Shown: positions 55,253-64,000 of the stretch, in pieces
Layout of the letters: each line of letters opens with the position of its first letter
Numbering within the stretch: position 1 is the first letter of the stretch
NCBI RefSeq assembly: GCF_009758205.1
Contig: NZ_WRXN01000002.1
Coordinates: forward strand, 310,001 to 374,000
Reading direction: 5' to 3'
Source of the DNA: Chitinophaga tropicalis
GTDB lineage: Bacteria > Bacteroidota > Bacteroidia > Chitinophagales > Chitinophagaceae
Length of the DNA: 64,000 bases
Notes under the pieces: model-generated
What the model was told of the DNA's origin: nothing
Databases searched by the model: none
The model's input: the letters and a program-made list of their open reading frames with translations, nothing else
Made by a program: the position numbers and the translations under genes

Positions 55253-55921
55253 GTGAAGAAGCTACTGCCAATAATCATATCCTTTGCGGCCATTACAACA
55301 GTACCAGCGCAAACAAAGAAAAAACCTAAAAGCGCTCCTGTAAAGAAACATCAAACTGCCTATCATCATAAAGCCACGGCAAAAAAGAAACCTGTTGCAA
55401 AAAAAGTAGTGATTCCCAGGGAGCCTCAACCTATAGATAGTTTTTACCTGTCTGAAAATCTGGATACTACCGGGCTCAATATAAGCGGGAACGTGCGTCA
55501 GCTGCTCGCTATCCTGGAATCTGAGCTGGGTAAACCTTATATCCGGGGTGCTATTGGTCCCATGGGGTTTGATTGCAGCGGCCTTATCAAATTCGGCTTC
55601 TCTTTTATTGGTATGACATTGCCACGCACAGCGGCAGATATAGGCAGACTGGGATATATGATCACAGCCTCCGACTTCAGCCCCGGAGATCTGTTGTTCT
55701 TTACCGGCAGAAGGAAGACCAGGAGCAAGGAAAAGAGAATTGCCCACGTGGGATGTGTGTATAAAGTAGAAGGCGATAAGATCCTGATGATACATTCCAG
55801 TAACCAGGGAGTAAATATAGTGGATATAACAAAAAGTGATTATTATAAACAGCGGCTGATTTATGCGAAACGTTTGTTTGAAGTAGATTCGAATAATGTA
55901 GTGATACCGCCGTCTGAGTAA
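55253..55921 (+). CDS. NlpC/P60 (C40) cysteine peptidase, exported
   Basis: 222 residues from GTG at 55253. An upstream ATG at 55220 overlaps the CapA gene by 20 bases but would place 11 residues before the signal peptide. GTG gives the clean start KKLLPIIISFAAITTVPAQT. A basic Lys-rich linker (about 22-60) is followed by the C40 domain: catalytic Cys108 in FDCSGLIKFG, a His in RIAHVGCVY and a third polar residue in MIHSSNQG. These enzymes cut peptide cross-links in peptidoglycan. Likely cotranscribed with capA. Confidence 0.88.
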   Translation: MKKLLPIIISFAAITTVPAQTKKKPKSAPVKKHQTAYHHKATAKKKPVAKKVVIPREPQPIDSFYLSENLDTTGLNISGNVRQLLAILESELGKPYIRGAIGPMGFDCSGLIKFGFSFIGMTLPRTAADIGRLGYMITASDFSPGDLLFFTGRRKTRSKEKRIAHVGCVYKVEGDKILMIHSSNQGVNIVDITKSDYYKQRLIYAKRLFEVDSNNVVIPPSE

Positions 55922-55932
55922 CCTCTCATTTC

Positions 55933-55962
55933 GAGCTGGCCGCAGGCCGGCTCTTTTTTTTT
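55933..55962 (+). terminator. terminator after the C40 peptidase gene
   Basis: GAGCTGGCC (55933-55941) pairs with GGCCGGCTC (55945-55953), one T-G wobble and loop GCA, followed by nine T. Confidence 0.92.
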
Positions 55963-56068
55963 ATTCCCCGGAAAATCAAAACAGCTTCATTGCCGCCACG
56001 TTAATCCTTCTTTTTTCCTTATTTTTAAAAACGGTCAGTAATCAAGGACCGTAACCAAAAACAATCAT

Positions 56069-57706
56069 ATGGATGCACAGCAACTGGAACTGAACAGGAA
56101 TGAAGATGCCATGCGCAGAGCCCTCAGTACCCTGAAACAACGCTTTGCCGTCATTGAACAGGGCGGCGGAAAAAAGAACCTCGAGAAAGTGCGGCAGAAA
56201 GGTAAGTTAACCCCTCGTGAACGTATTGCTTACCTGCTGGACAAAGACAGTCCCTTTACAGAGATAGGCGCCTTTGCGGCCTATGACATGTATGCTGAAC
56301 ATGGCGGTTGTCCTGCAGCCGGAACAGTAGGTGGTATCGGCTATGTAAGCGGACGCCAGTGTATGATCGTTGCCAACGACATGACAGTAAAAGCGGGCGC
56401 CTGGTTTCCGATGACAGGAAAAAAGAACCTCCGCCTCCAGGAAATAGCAATGGAAAACAGGTTACCCATTATTTACCTGGTTGACAGCGCAGGCGTTTAC
56501 CTCCCCATGCAGGACGAGATCTTCCCCGACAAAGAGCACTTTGGCCGCATTTTCCGCAACAATGCCCGCATGAGCGCCATGGGTATCACCCAGATTGCCG
56601 CTGTAATGGGCAGCTGCGTAGCCGGCGGTGCATATCTACCTATTATGAGCGATGAAGTGCTCATGGTGAACGGCAACGGCTCTATTTTCCTGGCAGGCCC
56701 TTACCTGGTAAAGGCTGCCATAGGAGAAACAGTAGATGCAGAAACGTTAGGCGGCGCCGTTACCCATACAGAGATCTCAGGTATAGCAGATTATAAATTT
56801 AATACCGACGAAGAATGCCTGGACCAGATAAAAAGAATAGTGAGCAAGCTGGGACATCCCTCTACTGCCGGGTTTGACCGTATCACTCCAGCCTTACCCG
56901 AAAAAGATCCGGAACTTTTATACAGCATCATCCCTGAAGAAAGCGCCAAACCTTACGATATGCTGGAGATCATTGAACGGCTCGTAGACCGCTCAGAGTT
57001 TGACCAGTATAAAGAAGATTATGGCAAAAGCATTCTCTGCGGATATGCCCGCATAGATGGCTGGGCTGTTGGTATTGTAGCCAATCAGCGCAAGATCGTA
57101 AAGAGTAAAAAAGGAGAGATGCAGATGGGAGGCGTTATCTATAATGATAGCGCCGATAAAGCTGCACGTTTTATTATGAACTGCAACCAGAAAAAAATAC
57201 CACTGGTATTCCTGCAGGACGTAACCGGCTTCATGGTAGGAAGCCGCAGCGAGCATGCCGGTATCATAAAAGACGGTGCAAAATTAGTGAATGCCGTAGC
57301 CAATTCTGTAGTGCCCAAATTTACCGTGATAGTAGGTAACTCATATGGCGCGGGTAACTATGCCATGTGCGGCAAAGCATATGATCCCCGTTTTATCTAC
57401 GCATGGCCTAACGCCAAGATAGCTGTAATGGGCGGAGAGCAGGCCGCCAGGACACTACTGCAGATACAGGTAGCATCGCTCAAGGCAAAAGGAGAGGAGA
57501 TCACTCCTGAAGCAGAACAGAAACTGCTTACAGAGATCACTGACAGGTATAACAGCCAGACCACACCTTATTATGCAGCAGCGCGTCTCTGGGTAGATGA
57601 GATCATTGATCCGGGAGATACACGCAGGATACTGTCTGAAAGCATCAGCGCGGCAAACAATGCCCCCGTGGAACAACCATTTTCATTAGGGGTTTTCCAG
57701 GTATGA
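56069..57706 (+). CDS. acyl-CoA carboxylase carboxyltransferase (beta) subunit, MCC-type
   Basis: 545 residues, the usual length. The two crotonase-like halves are clear: KLTPRERIAYLLDKDSPFTEIG and GGCPAAGTVGGIGYVSG in the N half, and PLVFLQDVTGFMVGSRSEHAG with AWPNAKIAVMGGEQAA in the C half. LPMQDEIFPDKEHFGRIFRN matches methylcrotonyl-CoA carboxylase beta and related MCC/geranyl-CoA enzymes more than propionyl-CoA ones (recollection). It transfers CO2 from biotin to a branched acyl-CoA in leucine breakdown. The biotin-carrying alpha subunit is not adjacent. A 6-bp inverted repeat (ACGGTC, 56031-56036, and GACCGT, 56047-56052) lies 17 bases before the start. Confidence 0.9.
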   Translation: MDAQQLELNRNEDAMRRALSTLKQRFAVIEQGGGKKNLEKVRQKGKLTPRERIAYLLDKDSPFTEIGAFAAYDMYAEHGGCPAAGTVGGIGYVSGRQCMIVANDMTVKAGAWFPMTGKKNLRLQEIAMENRLPIIYLVDSAGVYLPMQDEIFPDKEHFGRIFRNNARMSAMGITQIAAVMGSCVAGGAYLPIMSDEVLMVNGNGSIFLAGPYLVKAAIGETVDAETLGGAVTHTEISGIADYKFNTDEECLDQIKRIVSKLGHPSTAGFDRITPALPEKDPELLYSIIPEESAKPYDMLEIIERLVDRSEFDQYKEDYGKSILCGYARIDGWAVGIVANQRKIVKSKKGEMQMGGVIYNDSADKAARFIMNCNQKKIPLVFLQDVTGFMVGSRSEHAGIIKDGAKLVNAVANSVVPKFTVIVGNSYGAGNYAMCGKAYDPRFIYAWPNAKIAVMGGEQAARTLLQIQVASLKAKGEEITPEAEQKLLTEITDRYNSQTTPYYAAARLWVDEIIDPGDTRRILSESISAANNAPVEQPFSLGVFQV

Positions 57707-57726
57707 TCCTGTTAAAGTCTTTTGAC

Positions 57727-57734
57727 TATCTTTG
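57727..57734 (+). promoter_or_regulatory. -7 element of rnhA
   Basis: TATCTTTG matches TAnnTTTG exactly and is only 6 bases before the rnhA ATG at 57741, so the transcript may be leaderless. No clear -33 box. Confidence 0.5.
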
Positions 57735-57740
57735 CCCGCT

Positions 57741-58199
57741 ATGTCGGAAGTTATTATTTATACGGACGGTTCCTCACGCGGTAATCCCGGCCCTGGCGGC
57801 TATGGGGTGATCCTTATGTGGAACAACGTACGAAAGGAATTATCACAGGGCTATCGCCGTACTACCAATAACCGTATGGAGCTGATGGCTGTTATTGTTG
57901 CTCTGGAAATGCTGAAACGTGACGGGCTTCCTGTACGTATCTTCACTGATAGCGAATATGTGGTGAACAGTATTGAGAAAGGATGGTTGTGGAACTGGGT
58001 CAAGATAGGATTTAAAGACAAAAAGAATAAGGACCTCTGGCAGCGTTTCATTCCTGCCTATAAAAGACAACAGGTAAAGTTTACATGGGTGAAAGGACAT
58101 GCCACTAACCCATATAATAACCGTTGTGATGAACTGGCAACACAGGCTGCAGATAGCGGCAACTGGCTGACAGACGACGGTTTCGAAGCAGGCGCCTGA
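57741..58199 (+). CDS. rnhA: ribonuclease HI
   Basis: 152 residues from the ATG at 57741. The earlier TTG at 57732 lies in the -7 element. The catalytic acids are visible: Asp in YTDGSSRGNPGPGG, Glu in NRMELMAV, Asp in FTDSEYVVNS and Asp in RCDELATQAA. The basic handle region (WLWNWVKIGFKDKKNKDLW) is present, as in E. coli RNase HI. It removes RNA from RNA-DNA hybrids. Single gene with its own promoter and terminator. Confidence 0.96.
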   Translation: MSEVIIYTDGSSRGNPGPGGYGVILMWNNVRKELSQGYRRTTNNRMELMAVIVALEMLKRDGLPVRIFTDSEYVVNSIEKGWLWNWVKIGFKDKKNKDLWQRFIPAYKRQQVKFTWVKGHATNPYNNRCDELATQAADSGNWLTDDGFEAGA

Positions 58200-58210
58200 T
58201 AAGTTTTCCG

Positions 58211-58236
58211 GGGCTGGCCATAGGCCAGCCCTTTTT
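58211..58236 (+). terminator. terminator after rnhA
   Basis: GGGCTGGCC (58211-58219) pairs perfectly with GGCCAGCCC (58223-58231), loop ATA, then five T. Confidence 0.92.
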
Positions 58237-58296
58237 CCTGCATATCATCCCCATTTTGAAACACCACCTTTTTATCCTATCTTATTGTAAATTTTA

Positions 58297-58328
58297 TTTG
58301 TTAATCTTTTTTTAACCACCTAGATTTG
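58297..58328 (+). promoter_or_regulatory. consensus promoter with long leader for the third SusC
   Basis: TTTG (58297-58300), a 20-base spacer and TAGATTTG (58321-58328) match the Bacteroidetes consensus in every fixed position. The leader to the ATG at 58503 is about 168 bases and includes a 5-bp hairpin CCTAC...GTAGG. No other gene or structure was found in the 303-base gap. Confidence 0.75.
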
Positions 58329-58502
58329 CCCCGCTTACCCTACCGGCTTAGTAGGATAAGTAGATAAAAAAGGAAACCGTCTCAATCAAACCTTAAAAAG
58401 TTACAGGCTGTAGCAGACAACCGAAGTGACCACCAACACTTCAAGGGATTCTCTTTGCCCTAACGGAACCGATATTCAACTAACCTTCAAAACAAATCGC
58501 TT

Positions 58503-61500
58503 ATGCTGAAAAGAATTGTACTGGCATTACTATTTTTCCTCCCTGTTATTACCAGGGCACAGGTCAGGACCGTTACCGGTACTGTTACCTCCGCCCGGGA
58601 CAACACACCACTACCCGGCGCCACTGTATCTGTTAAGAATACTTCCATCGGAGGAGTAACCGACCCCACCGGGCATTTTTCCTTACAGGTCTCTGACCCT
58701 GCTGCCACAACACTGGTAGTCTCGTACGTGGGCCTCCAGCAACAGGAAGTGACCATTACCGGAAAACCACTGAACATCATTCTGCAGGCCGGCGCCAAAG
58801 ATATTGATGAAGTGGTGGTAGTAGCCTATGGTACTGCCAAAAGAGCCAGCTATACCGGCTCTGTTTCACAGATCAAAAAAGAACAGATTCAGAACCTGCA
58901 GGTATCCAGTGTATCCAAGGCTCTCCAGGGGCAGGTACCTGGCCTGCAGTCAACATCCCCGAGCGGTCAGCCGGGAAGCGACGCCACCATCCGCATCCGC
59001 GGTATCGGATCTATCAACGCTTCCAGCGCTCCCCTCTATGTAGTGGACGGTGTTCCCTATGGCGGTACACTAAGCGCTATTAACCCGGCTGATATAGAAT
59101 CCATCAGTGTGCTGAAAGACGCCTCTTCCAGCGCCCTGTATGGTTCCCGCGGCGCCAACGGAGTGATCATCATCACTACACGCCAGGGACGCAGGAATAC
59201 CAAAGGAAGCCAGATAGACGTTCGCGTTAGTCGAGGTATTTCCAAAAGAGCAGTAGCCGACTATTCAACCCTGGGTACAAACGATTATTTCGAGTTGTAC
59301 TGGGAAGCGCTGCGCAATGCAGCTACTACCAACGGACAGCCCAATCCTGCTCAAAGCGCCACCAGCACGCTGGTAGAAAGGCTGGGTATTAATCCTTACG
59401 GCCCGCAATATCCGGAACCGGTAGGCACTGACGGCAAACTGGTGACGGGCGCAAAACCTCTCTGGAACGATAACTGGCAGAAAGCCACACAACGTACCGG
59501 TCAGCGCACTGAAGCCAACATCAACATCAGCGGGGGTAGCGAAGCAAGCCGTTATTTCATCTCAGGCGGCTACCTGGACGATCAGGGTATGGCGCTCAAC
59601 TCCGGTTTCAAAAGATATAACGTACGCGCCAACCTGGACCTCGACGCCAAGAAATATCTGAAAGTAGGCCTGAACCTGAATGCAGCGCATTCCATACAGG
59701 ACGGCCCTCCGTCTGAAGACAGCCGTACAGACAACTACATCCAGTACGGCCGTCTCATGCCTTCCTTTTATCCCATCTACCAGCGCAATCCTGACGGCTC
59801 TTTTATAAGAGATGCCAGTGGCAATAAAGTGCTTGATTATGGCGACTACCGCCCAAGCGCCGCCAATACCAGCACCAACCTGGTAGGTACGGCTTATCTT
59901 GACGAACATAAAGAACTGCGTGACGATATCTCTGCACGTATCTACGGAGAGCTCACACTCTGGAAAGGACTGAAGTTCCGCTCCAGCTTCAACACAGACT
60001 TCATCAACCGTAATAACAACGACTATACCAACCCGGACTACGGCTGGGATGCAGAGATAGGCGGTACCGTTTCCCGCGTTAACCGCCGTACACTTAGCTG
60101 GACCGTTAACAACCTGTTTACCTGGGACGCTACTTTCCACGAAAAACATCATATCAACCTGTTAGCCGGACAGGAGGCGTATAAACTGAACTACCGCACT
60201 TTTGACGGATCCCGTCAGGGCTTTGTGAAAGGCGGTCTTACAGAACCGGTTGCTGCATCGCAACTGCTCGACTTCTCCGGCCTGGCAGATAATTATTCCC
60301 TGTCCAGTTACCTGGGCCGCGCTACGTACGACTATAAAGCGAAATACTATTTCTCTGCCTCACTACGTACTGACGGTTCTTCCCGCTTCTCGCCCAAAAA
60401 CAGGTGGGGTACTTTCTGGTCAGTCGGCGCCTCCTGGCAGCTCAACAAAGAATCCTTCCTGCAAAGCGCAGGCTGGGTAGACCTGCTGGCGCTGAAAGCA
60501 AGCTACGGTGCTCAGGGTAATGACAACCTGGGCAATTACTATGCTTACCAGGGACTCTACACCATTTACAACAACCTCGGAGAAGGTGGCGCCTACAAAA
60601 CACGCCTCCCTACAGAGAACCTGAAATGGGAAACAAACCTGAACCTGAATGCAGGCGTAGATTTCTCCATACTGGGTAACAGGATAGGCGGTACTGTAGA
60701 ATATTTCCGCCGCCGTTCCAAAGACCTCCTTTACCAGCTGCCACTGGCCGTATCAACCGGGTTTGATTATATTGACGCCAACATCGGCGCACTACGCAAC
60801 TCCGGTGTGGAAGTACAGTTAAATACTATCCCGGTGCGATTGAAAGACTTTACCTGGGGACTGAACCTCAACTTCACACATTATAAGAACACTGTCACCG
60901 AACTGCCTCAGAAAGAGATCATCAGCGGTACTAAAAAGCTGATGGTAGGCAGGTCTGTATATGACTTCTACATCCGCGAATGGGCAGGTGTGAATGAAAC
61001 CAACGGCCGGCCTCAATGGTATAAGGTAAATGCAGATGGTAAGAAAGAAGCTACCACTGTCTACGCCAACGCCACACAGGTATATGCCGGTTCTGCATTG
61101 CCTGATTTCTATGGTGGTGTTACAAATACTTTCTCTTACAAAGGCCTGAGCCTCTCAGTATTGCTCACTTACAGCGTAGGTGGCAAAGTACTGGACAACG
61201 ACATGCTGCTGCTCATGCACAATGGCGCTTCCACAGGTCGTGGATGGTCGTCCGAAATGCTTAACCGCTGGACGCCCACAAATACCAAAACAGATGTTCC
61301 TGCCGTATCTACCATCAACAACAGCTGGACATCCACTTCCACCCGCTTTTTATACGATGCAACCTATGCAAGGCTGAAGAACGTAACCCTTACGTATGCT
61401 ATTCCTGCTACATTATTACGCAGGGCCAGTATTAATTCACTCAGCGTATTTGTACAGGGAGATAACCTGGTTACCTGGTTCGGTCATAAGGGCATGGACC

Positions 61501-61583
61501 CGGAACAGAGTGTTGACGGTTCAACCTACTACCGTTACCCGGCTATCAAATCACTCTCTGCCGGCCTGAATCTCAGCTTCTGA
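58503..61583 (+). CDS. SusC/RagA-family TonB-dependent receptor (third pair)
   Basis: 1026 residues. Signal peptide (about 1-20, LALLFFLPVITRAQ), carboxypeptidase-like domain (about 22-105) and a plug with IRIRGIGSINASSAPLYVVDG-type sequence and ESISVLKDASSSALYGSRGA. The barrel ends SLSAGLNLSF. No STN domain. The SusD partner starts 37 bases downstream. Substrate unknown. No enzyme gene is visible in the operon before the window end. Confidence 0.95.
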   Translation: MLKRIVLALLFFLPVITRAQVRTVTGTVTSARDNTPLPGATVSVKNTSIGGVTDPTGHFSLQVSDPAATTLVVSYVGLQQQEVTITGKPLNIILQAGAKDIDEVVVVAYGTAKRASYTGSVSQIKKEQIQNLQVSSVSKALQGQVPGLQSTSPSGQPGSDATIRIRGIGSINASSAPLYVVDGVPYGGTLSAINPADIESISVLKDASSSALYGSRGANGVIIITTRQGRRNTKGSQIDVRVSRGISKRAVADYSTLGTNDYFELYWEALRNAATTNGQPNPAQSATSTLVERLGINPYGPQYPEPVGTDGKLVTGAKPLWNDNWQKATQRTGQRTEANINISGGSEASRYFISGGYLDDQGMALNSGFKRYNVRANLDLDAKKYLKVGLNLNAAHSIQDGPPSEDSRTDNYIQYGRLMPSFYPIYQRNPDGSFIRDASGNKVLDYGDYRPSAANTSTNLVGTAYLDEHKELRDDISARIYGELTLWKGLKFRSSFNTDFINRNNNDYTNPDYGWDAEIGGTVSRVNRRTLSWTVNNLFTWDATFHEKHHINLLAGQEAYKLNYRTFDGSRQGFVKGGLTEPVAASQLLDFSGLADNYSLSSYLGRATYDYKAKYYFSASLRTDGSSRFSPKNRWGTFWSVGASWQLNKESFLQSAGWVDLLALKASYGAQGNDNLGNYYAYQGLYTIYNNLGEGGAYKTRLPTENLKWETNLNLNAGVDFSILGNRIGGTVEYFRRRSKDLLYQLPLAVSTGFDYIDANIGALRNSGVEVQLNTIPVRLKDFTWGLNLNFTHYKNTVTELPQKEIISGTKKLMVGRSVYDFYIREWAGVNETNGRPQWYKVNADGKKEATTVYANATQVYAGSALPDFYGGVTNTFSYKGLSLSVLLTYSVGGKVLDNDMLLLMHNGASTGRGWSSEMLNRWTPTNTKTDVPAVSTINNSWTSTSTRFLYDATYARLKNVTLTYAIPATLLRRASINSLSVFVQGDNLVTWFGHKGMDPEQSVDGSTYYRYPAIKSLSAGLNLSF

Positions 61584-61620
61584 TCTCACTCGTCATCATT
61601 AAAAAGCAAAACAGAAAATC

Positions 61621-63132
61621 ATGCTAATAAAGAAATATATACTTGCATTCCTGGTAGCCGGTACAATACTTAGCGGTTGCAGCAAAGACTTCCTGGACCA
61701 GCAGCCCACAAACGCTATTCCTGAACAGGAACTCTACAAAACTACCGGCGATATTGAAACCGTCCTGAATGGCACCTGGGCATATATGATGGATACTTAC
61801 TTTACTTTCGCCAATCCCGGTTACAGCGCCATTCTCCGCGCAAGTGATGCTATGGGCAGCGATGTGGCTATCCTGACCAGCAAATACGGTTATCCGGCAT
61901 CTTACCAGTTCACTGACCTTCCTGACAGGACAATAAGACGCCCTGAATATTTCTGGCGCTTACTTTATAAAGTGATAGATAACTGTAATAATGTGATCGC
62001 AAAAGTAGACCAGGTAACCGGCGATGAAGCAGAGAAAGGCTATCTCAAAGGCCAGGCGCTGGCGCTCAGAGCACATTGCTACCTTACACTGGCTAATTTC
62101 TGGCAGTTCAATTACAGGAAAGACCCTAATGCCAAAGTAGTGCCGGTTTATACAGAGCCCAGCACCAGCACTACACAGGGTAAGGCTAAAAGCACGGCAA
62201 CAGAATTATATACACTTATCACTACAGACCTGGAAGCTGCAGTTAAACTGTTACAGGGGTACTCCCGCGCTTCTGCCAGCAAACATAAGATCAATGCCAA
62301 TGTAGCTAACGGACTGCTGGCACGGGCTTACCTGAACATGGGGAACTGGCAGCTGGCTGCAGAGAAAGCTGCTGCTGCTGTACAGTCTTACTCCCTGATG
62401 TCAGGTGCAGACTATGCAAAGGGTTTCAATGATGTACAGAATGTTGAATGGATCTGGGGCCATCCGCAGATACCCAGCCAGAGCGTAGCCAGCTACAGCT
62501 TCCACTTCCTGGATGTATCTTCTCCGGCATCCTATTACTATAGCTTTATGGCAGATCCCTACTTTAAGGAGCTCTTCGAAGCCAGTGATGTGCGCAGCAA
62601 CCTCTTTGAATGGGATACATTACCCGGCCGTGAAGGGCTGCTCCGCTATAAAAAATTCATCTTCCGTTCTGATATGACAGGCGATATTGTATTGATGCGC
62701 GCTGCAGAAATGTACCTGATAGAAGCAGAAGGCTATGCAGAACAGGGATTGCTGCCGGAAGCCGCTGCTGCTCTGAACAAATTAAGAACTGCACGTAACG
62801 CCACGCCACTGGTCATCACAACACAGACAAAAGATGAAGTGGTACAGGAGATCTGGAAGGAGAGGAGAAAAGAATTATGGGGAGAAGGATTTTCACTGTC
62901 TGATATTCTGCGTACACAACAATCTGTTGTAAGGAAAGCATATACTGATGCCAGCGGAAATCCTGTCAGAGTTTCTGTTCCCCGTGGGGACGGTACCTTT
63001 AAAACAGTGACAGCCAAAGGGCATACTTCCCTGAAATTCCCTGATGGCAGCGCTTATGTTCCTAACAGTCCGTATTACCTGTTTGCCATACCGATAGTAG
63101 AAAGTAATAATAATCCCAACCTGGATAAGTAA
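61621..63132 (+). CDS. SusD/RagB-family outer-membrane lipoprotein (third pair)
   Basis: 503 residues. The lipobox is LSGC with Cys20, followed by SKDFLDQQPTNAIPEQELYK, a standard SusD start. TPR-like helices include YLKGQALALRAHCYLTLANF. The C-terminal region has MYLIEAEGYAEQGLLPEAAA and RRKELWGEGFSLSDILR. The strong terminator at 63133 closes the SusC/D operon. Confidence 0.95.
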   Translation: MLIKKYILAFLVAGTILSGCSKDFLDQQPTNAIPEQELYKTTGDIETVLNGTWAYMMDTYFTFANPGYSAILRASDAMGSDVAILTSKYGYPASYQFTDLPDRTIRRPEYFWRLLYKVIDNCNNVIAKVDQVTGDEAEKGYLKGQALALRAHCYLTLANFWQFNYRKDPNAKVVPVYTEPSTSTTQGKAKSTATELYTLITTDLEAAVKLLQGYSRASASKHKINANVANGLLARAYLNMGNWQLAAEKAAAAVQSYSLMSGADYAKGFNDVQNVEWIWGHPQIPSQSVASYSFHFLDVSSPASYYYSFMADPYFKELFEASDVRSNLFEWDTLPGREGLLRYKKFIFRSDMTGDIVLMRAAEMYLIEAEGYAEQGLLPEAAAALNKLRTARNATPLVITTQTKDEVVQEIWKERRKELWGEGFSLSDILRTQQSVVRKAYTDASGNPVRVSVPRGDGTFKTVTAKGHTSLKFPDGSAYVPNSPYYLFAIPIVESNNNPNLDK

Positions 63133-63175
63133 AAAAAGAAGCGCTTTGGCCGGATGGTCAAAGCGCTTCTTTTTA
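63133..63175 (+). terminator. 19-bp terminator after the third SusC/D pair
   Basis: The stem runs from 63133 to 63151 and from 63156 to 63174 with one G-T wobble and loop GGAT. The core is GAAGCGCTTTG/CAAAGCGCTTC and the distal arm is T-rich. Confidence 0.95.
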
Positions 63176-63242
63176 ATCGGGTATTTCCAAAATAATCATT
63201 TTCAGGGATATAGGAGATTCCGTATGAACCTTAGTTTTGTCA

Positions 63243-63250
63243 TACCTTTG
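63243..63250 (+). promoter_or_regulatory. -7 element of the XAC2610-like gene
   Basis: TACCTTTG matches TAnnTTTG exactly, 19 bases before the ATG at 63270. No clear -33 box at the usual distance. Confidence 0.4.
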
Positions 63251-63269
63251 ATCCAGGTTTTACAATTAT

Positions 63270-64000
63270 ATGCGTATAAAAAACACCACAGCAGTCTGCA
63301 TGCTGCTTTTGTGTGCCACAGCTTCCCGGGCACAGCAACCAATTCCGTTCAGGATTGATGGATTTTCAGATAAGTATTATGGTATAGTCAGCGTTGCAGA
63401 TACGGCAAATGTATTTATGTCCGGTACTGTGGCTGTCTATGATAAGCTGAAGAATAAAGAACTGTTTCACACCACTTCGGAAGAGCTGACACTGGAGCTC
63501 CATGACGGAAATGTAAAGGCCAATATACTGGAAGCTCCTTATGGAGAACAAAGTGTGCTGATCTACAAAGATTTCAATTTTGACGGACAAAAAGACTTCG
63601 CCCTTATGGACGGGCAGAACAGCTGTTATCATGGCCCTTCTTACCAGGTATACCTGGCCACAGCTGCGGGATTCAGACGCAGCGCGGCATTTACCCGCCT
63701 GGCGCAGGAATACTGTGGCATGTTCCAGGTAGACGAAAAACGTAAGCGACTGAATACCATGACAAAAAGCGGGTGTTGCTGGCATCAGTTCTCAGAGTTT
63801 GAAGTGGTGCAGGATAAACCAAAGCCCGTGAAGATAACAGAATCCAGCATGAGTAACACAGAACCTTATTTTGAAGAGGTATCTGAACAGAAATGGGTAG
63901 CAGGCAAACAGGAAACATCCATGTCCCTTTACCTGGGTGGCGACAAAATAGACACCGTGCTTTCTTTCACTCTCACAAAGAACGGGAAACAGGTGCTGAT
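63270..64000 (+). CDS. XAC2610-like secreted protein, 3' end outside window
   Basis: An open frame of 243 codons from the ATG at 63270 to the window edge. It starts with a signal peptide (about 1-21, ending ATASRAQQ). FNFDGQKDFALMDGQNSC and SGCCWHQFSEFEV recall the XAC2610 family pattern (DxNFDGxxD, then SGCxWH), from memory. The Asp-rich loop resembles a calcium-binding or FG-GAP-like site. The role of the family is unknown. It is a separate unit from the SusC/D operon, because the 19-bp terminator precedes it. Confidence 0.65.
   Translation, partial: MRIKNTTAVCMLLLCATASRAQQPIPFRIDGFSDKYYGIVSVADTANVFMSGTVAVYDKLKNKELFHTTSEELTLELHDGNVKANILEAPYGEQSVLIYKDFNFDGQKDFALMDGQNSCYHGPSYQVYLATAAGFRRSAAFTRLAQEYCGMFQVDEKRKRLNTMTKSGCCWHQFSEFEVVQDKPKPVKITESSMSNTEPYFEEVSEQKWVAGKQETSMSLYLGGDKIDTVLSFTLTKNGKQVL

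Noticed and set aside
1..64000. CRISPR arrays, tRNA or rRNA genes, insertion sequences and phage genes
   Set aside because: No regularly spaced repeats, no tRNA or rRNA signatures and no transposase or integrase reading frames were found.

Overview
The window looks like chromosomal DNA of a Bacteroidota member, most likely Chitinophaga or a close relative (inference). Evidence: three SusC/SusD pairs, FecI-type sigma plus FecR, a C-terminal type IX secretion sorting domain, TlpA, LytS/LytTR and MarR-GNAT proteins of the kind common in that group, no Shine-Dalgarno pattern, and several promoters matching the Bacteroidetes consensus TTTG-N19..21-TAnnTTTG. No tRNA, rRNA, CRISPR array, transposase or phage gene was seen.

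Layout. 1-2759: the end of a small Cys-rich peptide gene, a membrane-anchored beta-propeller-like protein, a MauE-like redox membrane protein, then an ECF sigma factor with a four-helix membrane partner. 2794-9114: a cobalamin-type radical SAM protein whose start lies in a perfect hairpin, an orphan protein with a leader resembling contractile-injection-system cargo, a TlpA-like thioredoxin protein and a HAD phosphatase. 9248-22238: a potassium region with an outer-membrane porin, an M48 protease, and a complete minus-strand kdp operon (unknown leader gene, a 27-residue peptide, KdpF, KdpA, KdpB, KdpC, a KdpD N-terminal sensor and a separate histidine kinase). An NtrC-type sigma-54 response regulator sits just upstream and there is no KdpE. 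A GG-N10-GC sigma-54-like element precedes the kdp operon, and a similar sequence precedes the porin.

22264-32636: a siderophore-type TonB receptor, an overlapping acyltransferase/LytS/LytTR operon, a large DUF4450 glycosidase-like protein, and a COG0523 metallochaperone with an inverted repeat over its promoter. 32699-41184: sigma factor, FecR, SusC with an STN domain, SusD and a CocE/NonD hydrolase, arranged as an autoregulated uptake locus whose enzyme is not a glycosidase. 41190-50183: a 43-residue membrane peptide, a scramblase-like protein, a small secreted CBM6-like protein, a second SusC/SusD pair, and a sorbosone-dehydrogenase-like propeller coupled to a c-type cytochrome.

50300-64000: a MarR-GNAT fusion, a secreted GH76 mannanase with beta/gamma-crystallin calcium motifs and a T9SS tail, a coiled-coil protein built on 21-bp DNA repeats, CapA and NlpC/P60 envelope proteins, a biotin-dependent carboxyltransferase, RNase H, a third SusC/SusD pair with a long leader, and a truncated XAC2610-like secreted protein. 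Strong stem-loop terminators separate many of these units.

The most notable points are the rewired kdp regulation (split KdpD, sigma-54 activator, candidate shared promoter motif with a porin, two tiny genes), the orphan cargo-like protein, the paired palindromes before the GH76 gene, and the heptad-repeat gene.
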